Assembly: GCA_021803885.1 (NCBI GenBank)
Contig: JAJZKY010000029.1
Coordinates: forward strand, 1-14,625
Length of the DNA stretch: 14,625 nucleotides
Source of the DNA: Planctomycetota bacterium
GTDB lineage: Bacteria; Planctomycetota; Phycisphaerae; WQYP01; JAJZKY01
Direction of reading: 5' to 3'
The position numbers and the translations under genes were made by a program. Below the pieces are notes generated by a model, which had not been told where the DNA came from, did not search any database, and saw nothing but the letters and a program-made list of their open reading frames with translations. Of this stretch, positions 1 through 8,298 are shown in pieces (positions within the stretch are counted from its first letter, which is position 1; every line of letters begins with the position of its first letter).

Positions 1-2969
1 CCGTCCAGGGTGGGTCGGTGGCGATGGATTCGACGAAGACCAGCGTTGGCGAGGTTGTCGAGCCGAAGAGCATCCAGGATTTACCGATGAATGGCCGCAT
101 GATTCTAGACTTGGTAACCACCGTGCCTGGCGCGCACATGGGCACGGGCGCTCAAACCGGTGTGGGCAACGCGCGCTACTGGCGTCCCGAACAGGATTCC
201 GCTTTCAGCATAGGGGGAGCCAGGCCCAACGCCAACTACTATCTTCTGGATGGTGCGGTGAATACGGACCCGACCTTCTGGACGCAGAACATCAGCCTTT
301 CCCTGGATGCGATCCAGGAGTTCCGAGTCGACGTCTCCAGCTACACAGCGAGCGAGTCCGGAGGCGGCGGCGGTCAGATTAACATCGTCACTCGTTCAGG
401 AACACAACAATTCCATGGCACGCTCTACGACTATGTACGGAATGGAGTGCTGGACGCCAATACGTTCGAGCAGATGAACAGCAACAAATATCTGGTGCAA
501 AACCAGTTTGGCGGTTCGCTCGGTGGTCCAATCTTCCACCGCGCCAAGCAGACTTTTTTCTTCATCAATTACGAGGGGTACAGGCACGTCCAGACCGACA
601 CCATGATCGACACAGTGCCGACGCTGGCGGAAATCCACGGGGATTTCAGCCAGAGCGGGGTGAAGATTTATGACCCATCCAGTGCTTCCACCAGTGGTGG
701 CTCGATGGTGCGCACCCAGTTTCCAGGCAATAAAATTCCCGCCAACAGGCTCAATTCCGTGCCCGTGCAGTTCATGACGCAATACCTTCCAAGGCCAAAC
801 ATGGGCAGCCCGGGAGTAGACTCCAACAACTATATGGACGTGCGGAACGAGACGCAGTCCTGGAACCAGGGCACCTTCCGAGTGGACCACAACATGAAGG
901 GAGGAGACTTGATTTTCGCGCGATATTCCGGGTCGAGCGAGACTGGCTTTTCGCCCATCAACCTGCCGGGTTTTGGCGTCTCGAATGACAATCTGTCGCA
1001 GCAGGCCGTCGGCTCCTGGACCCACACTTTTACGCCCGCCATACTGAATACCGCCTCCATCGCAGCGTCGCGCCTTTCCATGTTCGCCCGATCGCAAAAC
1101 GACAATGTGAATAATATTGTCGGCCAGCTTGGCATACAGGGGGTGGGTTTTGGCGGGCCGGGAGCCTGGGGTGCGCCGTGGTTTGCCGTGCAAGGCTACT
1201 CAGGCTTCGGGGACTCGTTTGCCAATACTCCAGGCCACGAGTGGGACACCACCTATGAAGGCCGGGACACCGTGTATTGGCAACGTGGCCGTCACGATTT
1301 CCAGTTTGGGGGCAGCTATCGGCGTTATTTGTGGCCGATGTGGGGATTCTTCCAGAACCGCGGCTTCTATCAGTTCACCAAGGGATACACATCGCGCACC
1401 GCGTCCAATGACGGCACCGGTTCCGCAATGGCCAGCTTTTTACTGGGCCTTCCCGTGGTCCGGCAGCGGCAGGCCGGCATTCCCGCCATGTCCCTACGCG
1501 GTTGGTTTGCCGACGCCTATGTGCAGGACCAGTGGCGCGTCGCGGCGAATACCACCCTCAACTACGGCCTGCGCTATGAATACACCAGCCCGCTGTGGGA
1601 CGCCCACTATACCAACAGCAATCTCGACATCTCTTCAGGCACTCCAGTTGCCTTCATCGGAGGCCAGCAGAATTATCCGAAAAGCCTAACGTACGCCAAC
1701 GACCTGGATTTCGCTCCCCGCTTTGGCATCGCGCACAACTTGCCTCGGCTGGGGATGATTGTGCGTGGCGCGTACGGCATCTTCGATACGCCGGTGGACT
1801 ACACGACGTGGTGCGACGTGCGGCATAACGTGCCGCTGGTGTTTCCAGAGACGAACCAGGGCGGCAACTATACGCCGAATCCCGCCATTGCCAGCTTCAA
1901 TTTTGCTCCGGCGGTGCTGGGAAAGACGGTCGTCAGTTTCGCTTCATTCAGTCTTCATCCGTCACCGCAGTACGTCGAGCAATGGAACGCAACGATTGAG
2001 AAATCGCTGGGGACCACGACCAGCGTTGAAATCGGATACCTCGGGGCCGACGGATTGCATCTTATGCGGGCGGTCCTGATCAACAATGCGTTGCCAGGAC
2101 CCGGCGCGGTGGAGCCGCGCCGACCCTTCCAGCACATCAGTTTTGCCAAGGGAACGACCATCCCGTCCAATATTGAAGGCACTCCCATCGCCATCGCCAG
2201 CCTCACCTTTCCGGTGAGCGCCATCTATCGGCTGGAAAACACGGCGCGAAGCTGGTATGACGCTGGTTACATCAATGTTCGCCACCGCTACAGCAACGGT
2301 CTCAGCCTGCTGGCCAACTACACCTTCTCAAAGGAGCTGGACACTGCGCCCGATTTCCGTTCCCCCAACCATGAGGCGGTCATACCTCAAAACAACAATG
2401 ATCTCGCTGCCGAAAAGGGGCCAGCAGGCGAGGACATGCGGCAACATTTCGTTTTAAGCGCTGTCTATGAAACTCCGGCCTATATGCGTTCCCATTGGAC
2501 GCGTGTTTTGACGGAGAACTGGATGTTCTCTACGGTGTGGCGGGTGATGTCCATGAACCCATTCACGATCTCGGTTTTTGGCGATACGGCCAATGCCGGC
2601 ACGATCCTCGGACAGAACCCAATCCGCGCCAACATCACCGGCAAGCCAATCTTTGGCCCTGGGACACGAAACGCTGCACACTGGATCAACTCCGCTGCGT
2701 TTGCAGCGCCCGCTCCTTATACCTTCGGCGACGTTGGGCGCAATTCGGTCTACGGGCCGGGCATGCAGACCATGGACCTCTCCGCGCAAAGGGCCATTCA
2801 AATCCATCGGCAGATGGCATTTCTGGTGCGGGGTGATTTCTTCAACGCATTCAATCACACCAACCTCGGCTCACCCAACCGCTATGTGAACACGCCGCAA
2901 TTTGGCTCGATCACGACCGCAATGACCCCGGGCCGCGAAATCCAGTTGAGCGGACGCTTCCAGTTTTGA
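1..2969 (+). CDS. TonB-dependent receptor, Oar-like, 5' end missing
   Basis: Outer-membrane beta-barrel receptor for TonB-energised uptake; the substrate cannot be told. The frame is open from base 3 to the stop at 2967-2969 (989 codons visible), so the GTG at 18 is internal and the gene starts upstream. The missing part should hold the signal peptide and the carboxypeptidase-regulatory-like domain usual in this family, whose full length is about 1,100-1,200 residues. Visible first is the plug domain: LPMNGR, then SIGGARPNANYYLLDG, then AIQEFRV and the glycine-rich GGGGGQINIVTRSGT. The barrel follows, beginning with HGTLYDYVRN and FGGSLGGPIF. The C-terminus (FFNAFNHTNLGSPN, then FGSIT, GREIQLSGRFQF) ends in an aromatic residue, as outer-membrane barrels do. 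This style is typical of Acidobacteriota, which carry many paralogues. It is separated by 131 bp from the next gene, so co-transcription is unclear. Confidence 0.93.
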   Translation, partial: VQGGSVAMDSTKTSVGEVVEPKSIQDLPMNGRMILDLVTTVPGAHMGTGAQTGVGNARYWRPEQDSAFSIGGARPNANYYLLDGAVNTDPTFWTQNISLSLDAIQEFRVDVSSYTASESGGGGGQINIVTRSGTQQFHGTLYDYVRNGVLDANTFEQMNSNKYLVQNQFGGSLGGPIFHRAKQTFFFINYEGYRHVQTDTMIDTVPTLAEIHGDFSQSGVKIYDPSSASTSGGSMVRTQFPGNKIPANRLNSVPVQFMTQYLPRPNMGSPGVDSNNYMDVRNETQSWNQGTFRVDHNMKGGDLIFARYSGSSETGFSPINLPGFGVSNDNLSQQAVGSWTHTFTPAILNTASIAASRLSMFARSQNDNVNNIVGQLGIQGVGFGGPGAWGAPWFAVQGYSGFGDSFANTPGHEWDTTYEGRDTVYWQRGRHDFQFGGSYRRYLWPMWGFFQNRGFYQFTKGYTSRTASNDGTGSAMASFLLGLPVVRQRQAGIPAMSLRGWFADAYVQDQWRVAANTTLNYGLRYEYTSPLWDAHYTNSNLDISSGTPVAFIGGQQNYPKSLTYANDLDFAPRFGIAHNLPRLGMIVRGAYGIFDTPVDYTTWCDVRHNVPLVFPETNQGGNYTPNPAIASFNFAPAVLGKTVVSFASFSLHPSPQYVEQWNATIEKSLGTTTSVEIGYLGADGLHLMRAVLINNALPGPGAVEPRRPFQHISFAKGTTIPSNIEGTPIAIASLTFPVSAIYRLENTARSWYDAGYINVRHRYSNGLSLLANYTFSKELDTAPDFRSPNHEAVIPQNNNDLAAEKGPAGEDMRQHFVLSAVYETPAYMRSHWTRVLTENWMFSTVWRVMSMNPFTISVFGDTANAGTILGQNPIRANITGKPIFGPGTRNAAHWINSAAFAAPAPYTFGDVGRNSVYGPGMQTMDLSAQRAIQIHRQMAFLVRGDFFNAFNHTNLGSPNRYVNTPQFGSITTAMTPGREIQLSGRFQF

Positions 2970-3100
2970 GGAATTTACATGGCGCTTTGTTTGCGGGAAT
3001 GAAATCATTGGCAGAAAGACACTGCCCGCGCCGCATAAAATAACACAAGAACTAGGGATGGACCAGCCAGGGATGGGTTGGAAAGCGGATATCTAAAAAA
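2970..3100. other. Short intergenic region with no clear signal
   Basis: This 131-bp stretch lies between the TonB receptor and the pentaheme cytochrome. It contains a tandem pair of AGGGATGG-like octamers around 3054-3077. It also contains a TTGGCA (3008-3013) and a TAAAAT (3036-3041), but they are 22 bp apart, too far for a standard sigma-70 promoter. There is no hairpin followed by a T-run, so no terminator can be named. The Shine-Dalgarno for the next gene is weak (GGAAAG at 3080-3085, 15 bp from the ATG). Confidence 0.4.
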
Positions 3101-5980
3101 ATGAGACGATTGCTGATAGCTTTGTGCGTTGCGCTGGCCGCGAGCGCCGTCTATCTGTACGCATTTCCCACCGCGACCCTGGTCTATGAAGCGACCGTCG
3201 CTCTCCACATCTTTCTCGGCTGCGTCTTCATTGTCTTTGTCGGTCCTGGAATTGGAAAGCTGCTGCGGGGAAGGAGCCGTCTGGAGCAGGCTGGATGGAT
3301 CGCGCTCACGCTGGGAGGCATTGCCGGCGCTGTCCTGGTCGTTACCGGCGCGCGTCGCCAGCAATGGTCGATTCTCTACGCGCATGAAATCGTCTCCATG
3401 CTTGCGGTCGCGATGCTACTGGCGGTGTGGGCGGCCAACCGAGGCTGGCTGCAGCATGGCGGCACAAAAACTGCTCTACGAATCGCAACTTCCCTGGCCC
3501 TTGTCGCCGCGGTCGCCGCAGGAGCATGGTGGCTGCGCGTCGTTCCCTGGCAGAAGGACCATGCCATCCACAACCCCAGCATGGCGCCGGCCGACGAGGC
3601 GGATGAAGGCGGAGGGCCAAAGAGTCCGTTCTTCCCCAGCGACGCCGAGACCAACAGCGGCAAAATTGTGCCCAAGGATTATTTCCTCGACTCCGCAACC
3701 TGCAAGACCTGCCACGCCGATATTTACAAGCAATGGGGAAGCTCGGCACATCACTTTTCCTCGTTCAACAATCAGTGGTACCGGCAGGCGATCGTCTACA
3801 TGCAGCAGGTGGACGGCGTGCAGGCCTCCAAAGTGTGCGCGGGTTGCCACGATGCCGCGCTGTTCTTTCCCGGCAACTTCAATACTCCAGTGAAAGATCA
3901 CCTCTTTATTCCGGCCTCGCAGGCGGGCATGGGTTGCGTGGTGTGCCACTCCATTCGATTGGAAAAGAGTACCATGGGCAACGCCGATTTTATTCTGGAA
4001 TACCCGCAACTGCAGCGACTGGTGACCAGCAAAAATCCCATCGTGCATCGCCTGATCGACTATCTGATCGAAGAAGACCCCGAACCGCATCGGCGCACAT
4101 TTCTCAAGCCGTTCATGCGCGGCAGCCAATCCGCGGAATACTGCGGCAATTGCCACAAAGTGCATCTTGACGTGGCCGACAATCACTATCGCTGGATTCG
4201 CGGCTTCGACGACTACGACAATTGGCAGGCCAGCGGCGTCTCAGGATTAGGTGCGCGATCGTTTTACTATCCGCCAAAGTCGATGGATTGCGAAGATTGC
4301 CACATGCCGACAACGCCGTCCAACGATGCCGGCAATGTGAACGGCATGGTGCACTCGCATCGCTTCATCGCGGCCAATACCGCTCTTCCCTTCGTGAACG
4401 AGGATGCGGTGCAACTGAAAGACACGGAAGACTTTTTGAAAGATAAAAAAGTCCGCGTCGACATTTTCGCCATCTCACCGGAAACAGCCGAGAATCGCCT
4501 ATCGAATAACAAGGTGATCTATGCCGCGCCGCAATTGGCGACGACGTTCGCGGTAGGTGAAGAATCTGAGATGAAATCGCCGACAGGCGCAGCGGGGGGG
4601 CCACCCGTCACTCCCATAACAGCGCCTCTCGACCGTGTCCATGCAGAGGTTCGTGCAGGAGATACGGAGCGTGTCGACGTCGTGGTGCGCACGTTGAACG
4701 TTGGACACTTCTTTCCCGGTGGAACGGTGGACGCGTTCGATTGCTGGCTGGAACTGAAGGCAACCGACGACAGCGGCCACGTCCTATTTTGGAGCGGTAT
4801 GGTCGAAGACAACGGCCATGGGCCTGTAGAACCCGGAGCGCACTTCTATCGTTCGTGGGCGATCGATGCGCATGGCAATCCCATCGACAAGCGCAATGCC
4901 TGGGCGGCGCGTGCCACCATTTATGCGCACCTGATTCCTCCGGGAGCGGCGGACACGGCCCATTTCCGACTGCAAATCCCGAAAGATGCGCACGGAAAGA
5001 TTCACCTGCAAGCCAAGCTTAACTACCGCAAGTTTTCCTGGTTCAACACTCATTTTTCCTTTGCCGGCGTCTCCGAAACCACGGGCCCACACGACGTAAC
5101 GCCTTCCTACGACGACCGGCGCATGGTCTTCACTGGAAATACCGCCGACGTTTCGGGAAAGATCAAAGCCATTCCCGATCCGCCGATTGTGGTGATGGCA
5201 AGCGCCAACGAAGAGTTGACCGTGTTGCCGCCGAATGCGCCCAAACCCGCGCCGCAGGTGGTCACCACCAAAACAGACTGGCAGCGGTGGAATGACTATG
5301 GGATTGGATTGTTTCTGCAAGGAGATTTAAAGGGAGCGGAGGCGGCGTTTGAGCGGGTCACGCAGGCCGACCCGACCAACCCTGACGGATGGGTGAACAT
5401 CGGCAGAGCGCGGATCCTGGTCGGCGATTTGGCGGGCGCGAAGGTCGTGCTGGACAAGGCGTTACAGCTTTCTCCGCATTTGGCGCGGGCACAATATTTT
5501 TATGCGCGCATGCTGCGGCAGACGGGCGATTACGACGGCGCCATCGGACAACTCCTGCAGGTTCTGCAACAATATCCAGAAGATCGCGTGGTCCGGAACG
5601 ATCTGGGCCGCGTGTACTTTCTGCAACACAAATATGCGGCCGCACAGGCGCAGTTTCAGCAGGCGCTCGATATCGATCCGGAAGATCTGGAGGCGAACTA
5701 CAACATGATGTTGTGCGCTACCGGGATGAGCAAACCCAACCTGGCGCATCAGTATGAACTGCGTTATCTGCGCTTCAAAGCGGATGAGTCGGCGCAGGCG
5801 TTGACGGGGCCGTATCTTGAGAAGCATCCAGACGACAACCGAGAGAGGCAACCCATTCATGAACATATTTCGGTCCCTCTACCGCTTGAGAATTCTTCCG
5901 GCAAGCATGTCGCAACAATCGCAGGCGCCATTTCGGGTCGTGTTTCCGGTTCAACCGTCCTGCACAGAGGTGGCAATTGA
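3101..5980 (+). CDS. Membrane-anchored pentaheme c-type cytochrome with C-terminal TPR domain
   Basis: Predicted electron-transfer protein of 959 aa. Residues 1-147 hold about five hydrophobic helices (roughly 3-21, 31-51, 65-83, 91-113, 125-147). His36 and His95 lie within or at the ends of helices 2 and 4, so a haem b site is conceivable. The exported part carries five CXXCH motifs: CKTCH 201-205, CAGCH 246-250, CVVCH 279-283, CGNCH 348-352 and CEDCH 397-401. The order, and the W-x-x-SAHH sequence after the first motif, resemble the cytochrome c554-like multihaem family. Residues about 450-720 are a beta-rich region I cannot assign. Three to four TPR repeats follow at about 726-865 (NPDGWVNIGRARILVGD, DYDGAIGQLLQ, QFQQALDIDPEDLEANYN), suggesting a protein-binding surface. 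The last 40 residues look poorly structured. The ATG at 3101 has only a weak ribosome binding site. The stop overlaps the next start (TTGA), so the two genes are probably translationally coupled. Haem count and topology are seen in sequence; the quinol-oxidising role is inference. Confidence 0.88.
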   Translation: MRRLLIALCVALAASAVYLYAFPTATLVYEATVALHIFLGCVFIVFVGPGIGKLLRGRSRLEQAGWIALTLGGIAGAVLVVTGARRQQWSILYAHEIVSMLAVAMLLAVWAANRGWLQHGGTKTALRIATSLALVAAVAAGAWWLRVVPWQKDHAIHNPSMAPADEADEGGGPKSPFFPSDAETNSGKIVPKDYFLDSATCKTCHADIYKQWGSSAHHFSSFNNQWYRQAIVYMQQVDGVQASKVCAGCHDAALFFPGNFNTPVKDHLFIPASQAGMGCVVCHSIRLEKSTMGNADFILEYPQLQRLVTSKNPIVHRLIDYLIEEDPEPHRRTFLKPFMRGSQSAEYCGNCHKVHLDVADNHYRWIRGFDDYDNWQASGVSGLGARSFYYPPKSMDCEDCHMPTTPSNDAGNVNGMVHSHRFIAANTALPFVNEDAVQLKDTEDFLKDKKVRVDIFAISPETAENRLSNNKVIYAAPQLATTFAVGEESEMKSPTGAAGGPPVTPITAPLDRVHAEVRAGDTERVDVVVRTLNVGHFFPGGTVDAFDCWLELKATDDSGHVLFWSGMVEDNGHGPVEPGAHFYRSWAIDAHGNPIDKRNAWAARATIYAHLIPPGAADTAHFRLQIPKDAHGKIHLQAKLNYRKFSWFNTHFSFAGVSETTGPHDVTPSYDDRRMVFTGNTADVSGKIKAIPDPPIVVMASANEELTVLPPNAPKPAPQVVTTKTDWQRWNDYGIGLFLQGDLKGAEAAFERVTQADPTNPDGWVNIGRARILVGDLAGAKVVLDKALQLSPHLARAQYFYARMLRQTGDYDGAIGQLLQVLQQYPEDRVVRNDLGRVYFLQHKYAAAQAQFQQALDIDPEDLEANYNMMLCATGMSKPNLAHQYELRYLRFKADESAQALTGPYLEKHPDDNRERQPIHEHISVPLPLENSSGKHVATIAGAISGRVSGSTVLHRGGN
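5966..5970 (+). promoter_or_regulatory. Shine-Dalgarno deciding a TTG start
   Basis: AGAGG lies 6 bp upstream of the TTG at 5977. The alternative ATG at 6010 has no usable Shine-Dalgarno. This supports the rare TTG start and the 4-bp overlap with the upstream stop. Confidence 0.6.
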
Positions 5981-7806
5981 AGCGTAGAAACCTGGATGGT
6001 TTTGGCTGGATGGAAGAACAATCGCAAACGCCCCGACGCGCCTTCCTCAGGCGCTTCGGGGCTGCTCTGTCGGCATCGTTGTTTAGCTCACTGCCGTATT
6101 CCATCGCTGAGGCGGCGATTGCAGGCCCTGCAAGCAGTTCGTCCGCGGCAAAACCCGCACCGGCAGACACAACGACATCCACCACAGGCGAGCGCATCCG
6201 CTTTGAAGACATCACCCGTGCGGCCGGCATCCGATTCGTGCACAACAGCGGCGCCTTCGGGAAAAAGTATTTGCCGGAGACGATGGGACCGGGCGTCGGC
6301 TTTATCGACTACGACAACGACGGCTGGCAAGACATTTTTCTGGTGAATGGAATGAACTGGCCCGGGCATCCAGGCCGCGTCACCACGTCGGCTCTCTACC
6401 ATAACAACCGCGATGGCACCTTCACCGATGTCACCCGAAAAGCAGGCCTCGCGGTACCCATGTACGGTATGGGAGTCGCGGTGGCGGACTACGACAATGA
6501 CGGCCACGACGATCTGTTTGTGACCGCATACGGACAAAATCATCTGTTCCACAACAATGGAAACGGCACCTTTACCGACATCACGAAAAAGGCTGGGCTA
6601 TGGGGGCCGAGTGAATTCAGCACCAGCGCAGCCTGGGTCGATTATGACCGCGACGGCCATCTGGACCTGCTGGTGGCGAACTATGTTGCGTGGACTCCAG
6701 CGACTGACCTGTATTGTTCGATGGATGGCAAGGACAAGGCCTACTGCACGCCGGAGTCCTACAAGGGCGTCTCGGTGCGGCTCTGGCGCAACCGCGGCGA
6801 TGGGACGTTTGAAGACGCCACCCACAAAGCCGGTCTCTACGACCCCACTTCGAAAAGCATGGGAATTGCGATCCTCGATGCCAATCAGGATGGCTGGCCG
6901 GACATTGCCATCAGCAACGATACCCAGCCGAACAAACTCTACATCAACAACCGCAACGGCACGTTTACAGAAAAAGGCGTGGTCTCCGGAATCGGCTTCA
7001 GTGAGGATGGCGTGGCCCGCGCCGGCATGGGTGTCGATGCCGCGGATTACAACCACTCCGGATATCCCAGCCTGGCGATTACAAATTTTTCCAACCAGAT
7101 GATCTCGCTCTACCAGAATCAAAAAAATGGATTGTTCGTCGATATCGCTCCTCAGTCGGAAGTTGGACGCAAGAGCCTGCTGACTCTCGGCTTTGGCTGC
7201 TTCTTCTTCGATTACGATCTGGACGGATGGCTCGATCTGTTTATCGCCGACGGCCATCTGGATCCCGACATTGAGAAAGTACAGCAGCAGGTCCATTACG
7301 CGGAGGCTCCGCATCTGTTTCACAACGAAGGCGGCGGCAAGTTTCAGGATGTCGCAGCTGCAATGGGCAAATCCTTCAACGAGCGGCGTGTCGGCCGTGG
7401 CGCAGCGTATGGAGACATCAACAATGATGGCGCTCTGGACCTGATCATGACCGTCAATGATGGGCCGGCTGTGCTGTTCCGCAATACCGGCGCAACCAAC
7501 CATTCTTTACGCGTCAAGCTCTGGGGAACGAAATCGAATCGGAACGGCATCGGCGCGGTGGTGTTTGTGCAGTCGGCACAGACTGGACAAAAGCTGACCA
7601 TGCGCAGCGGATCGAGTTATCTTTCGTCCAGCGAGTTGGTGCTGACCTTCGGACTGGCGAAGTCTGACAAAGCCGATCTGGTCGAAATTCACTGGCCCAG
7701 CGGCATCACGCAACGACTGACAAATATCAACGCCGGCCAGACCATTACGGTGCGCGAAGACACCGGCATCGTCCACGCAGCGCCGTTTCAGAAACGCGCC
7801 ATCTAA
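5977..7806 (+). CDS. CRTAC1-like FG-GAP/VCBS and ASPIC/UnbV protein with Tat signal
   Basis: Exported beta-propeller protein of 609 aa; the biochemical role of this family in bacteria is not established. The N-terminus has PRRAFLR (19-25) followed by a hydrophobic stretch to about residue 46, which fits a twin-arginine signal peptide. Seven calcium-loop repeats of the FG-GAP type follow: DYDNDGWQD 111, DYDNDGHDD 171, DYDRDGHLD 222, DANQDGWPD 301, a degenerate DYNHSGYPS 357, DYDLDGWLD 412 and DINNDGALD 480. Between them sit NGTFTDVT-like strands. Residues about 508-590 are an ASPIC/UnbV domain (NHSLRVKLWGTKSNRNGIGA, then VEIHWPSG near the end). The TTG start at 5977 overlaps the stop of the cytochrome gene and has a good ribosome binding site. 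Transport by Tat would mean folding, perhaps with a cofactor, before export. The paralogue at 9780-11507 has a Sec-type signal instead. Family assignment is firm; function is unknown. Confidence 0.9.
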   Translation: MKRRNLDGFGWMEEQSQTPRRAFLRRFGAALSASLFSSLPYSIAEAAIAGPASSSSAAKPAPADTTTSTTGERIRFEDITRAAGIRFVHNSGAFGKKYLPETMGPGVGFIDYDNDGWQDIFLVNGMNWPGHPGRVTTSALYHNNRDGTFTDVTRKAGLAVPMYGMGVAVADYDNDGHDDLFVTAYGQNHLFHNNGNGTFTDITKKAGLWGPSEFSTSAAWVDYDRDGHLDLLVANYVAWTPATDLYCSMDGKDKAYCTPESYKGVSVRLWRNRGDGTFEDATHKAGLYDPTSKSMGIAILDANQDGWPDIAISNDTQPNKLYINNRNGTFTEKGVVSGIGFSEDGVARAGMGVDAADYNHSGYPSLAITNFSNQMISLYQNQKNGLFVDIAPQSEVGRKSLLTLGFGCFFFDYDLDGWLDLFIADGHLDPDIEKVQQQVHYAEAPHLFHNEGGGKFQDVAAAMGKSFNERRVGRGAAYGDINNDGALDLIMTVNDGPAVLFRNTGATNHSLRVKLWGTKSNRNGIGAVVFVQSAQTGQKLTMRSGSSYLSSSELVLTFGLAKSDKADLVEIHWPSGITQRLTNINAGQTITVREDTGIVHAAPFQKRAI

Positions 7807-7858
7807 GATCAAGCACTGCGGCCACGCTGCGGGGCGTGATTGCAGGATCGCCTGAGGC

Positions 7859-8194
7859 TCATGACACACTCAGCACAATTTGGCCGGTGGAATTCGATGC
7901 CACTTTCAATTGCCGCGCGATCAGCACGAAACACACGAACATCGCCCCCAGCGCGAAGACCGGGACCAGCAAGCCGTCGCGCAACGAACCGGTGTAGGTC
8001 GCGAAAGCCTGCCGGTCATCCAGGGCAGCACCGAACCGCCCTTCCCCGCGACGGCTGACGAATTCGCCAGGCGATGTCAGCTTTGGTTTGCCGCTGCGGC
8101 CACATTAGTAGGCATTGGCGTTCTCCCTCCGAATCTTGTAACGAATGGAAATTCCGCTCCAGTACCACTGATGCAGCGAACTGTTTGGTGACAT
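7859..8194 (-). pseudogene. Possible remnant of a small membrane protein gene, interrupted by one stop
   Basis: Read on the minus strand, an ATG at 8194-8192 has an AAAGGA about 8 bp upstream. It opens a 29-codon frame (starts MSPNSSLHQWYWSG) that ends at TAA 8107-8105. The same frame then runs 81 codons to a TGA at 7861-7859. The second part reads like real protein: RFGAALDDRQAFATY, then a single hydrophobic helix (GLLVPVFALGAMFVCFVLIA) and a basic end (RQLKV). Codon third positions in its middle are GC-rich, as in the flanking genes. It could be the last helix of a decayed transporter such as an MFS permease, but I do not recognise the family. With this base composition a frame this long with one stop can also occur by chance. 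Confidence 0.28.
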
Positions 8195-8202
8195 GCGTCA
8201 CA
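8187..8202. promoter_or_regulatory. CRP/FNR-family-like operator candidate
   Basis: The sequence GGTGA-CATGCG-TCACA matches nine of ten fixed positions of the CRP consensus TGTGA-N6-TCACA and contains the perfect inverted repeat GTGAC-ATGC-GTCAC (8188-8201). It sits 96 bp before the start of the 8299 gene, just upstream of a weak promoter candidate. A Crp/Fnr-type regulator is plausible for a redox operon, but the binding protein is not in the window and a single short palindrome can arise by chance. Confidence 0.33.
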
Positions 8203-8205
8203 TCC

Positions 8206-8234
8206 TTTGCCCTATGGGCTTCGTACCATATTTT
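8206..8234 (+). promoter_or_regulatory. Weak sigma-70 promoter candidate
   Basis: TTTGCC (8206-8211) and TATTTT (8229-8234) are separated by 17 bp. The -35 matches only 3 of 6 consensus positions and the -10 matches 4 of 6. A weak -35 next to an activator-type palindrome would suit activator-dependent transcription; this is inference. Confidence 0.17.
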
Positions 8235-8287
8235 TCAGTACCTTCCGCAGAAAGGCACTCTTCCAGCGGGTTTCCGGGTCGAGCGCT

Positions 8288-8292
8288 CAAGG
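8288..8292 (+). promoter_or_regulatory. Shine-Dalgarno fixing the start at 8299
   Basis: CAAGG lies 6 bp upstream of the ATG at 8299 and directly precedes the signal peptide. It favours this start over upstream in-frame codons back to 8074. Confidence 0.55.
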
Positions 8293-8298
8293 TCGGGC

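Larger units (their letters stand above)
7807..8298. other. 492-bp gap between the two gene units
   Basis: No + strand gene is credible here. The frame of the next gene stays open back to 8074, but the translation of 8074-8298 is cysteine- and arginine-rich and unlike a protein, and a signal peptide begins at 8299. The gap contains a possible minus-strand remnant (7859-8194), a CRP-like palindrome (8187-8202) and a weak promoter candidate (8206-8234), each listed separately. A small GC hairpin at 7823-7838 lacks a T-run. The gap probably separates two transcription units. Confidence 0.5.

Noticed and set aside
396..1193. Long minus-strand open frame opposite the TonB receptor
   Set aside because: It is a shadow of GC-rich codons of the receptor; its translation has no family features.
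3008..3041. TTGGCA and TAAAAT as a promoter before the pentahaem gene
   Set aside because: The spacing is 22 bp, outside the normal range for sigma-70.
5859..5987. Small + strand frame of 42 codons (starts MNIFRSLYRL) overlapping the end of the cytochrome gene and the start of the next
   Set aside because: It has a GAGAGAGG 10 bp upstream but lies wholly inside two overlapping genes and has no recognisable features.
7823..7838. Hairpin CACGC-6-GCGTG as a terminator after the first CRTAC1-like gene
   Set aside because: Only five pairs and no T-run follows.
8074..8298. Longer N-terminus for the alpha-like gene starting at 8074
   Set aside because: The extra 75 residues are cysteine- and arginine-rich and unlike the family. 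A Shine-Dalgarno followed by a clean signal peptide sits at 8299.
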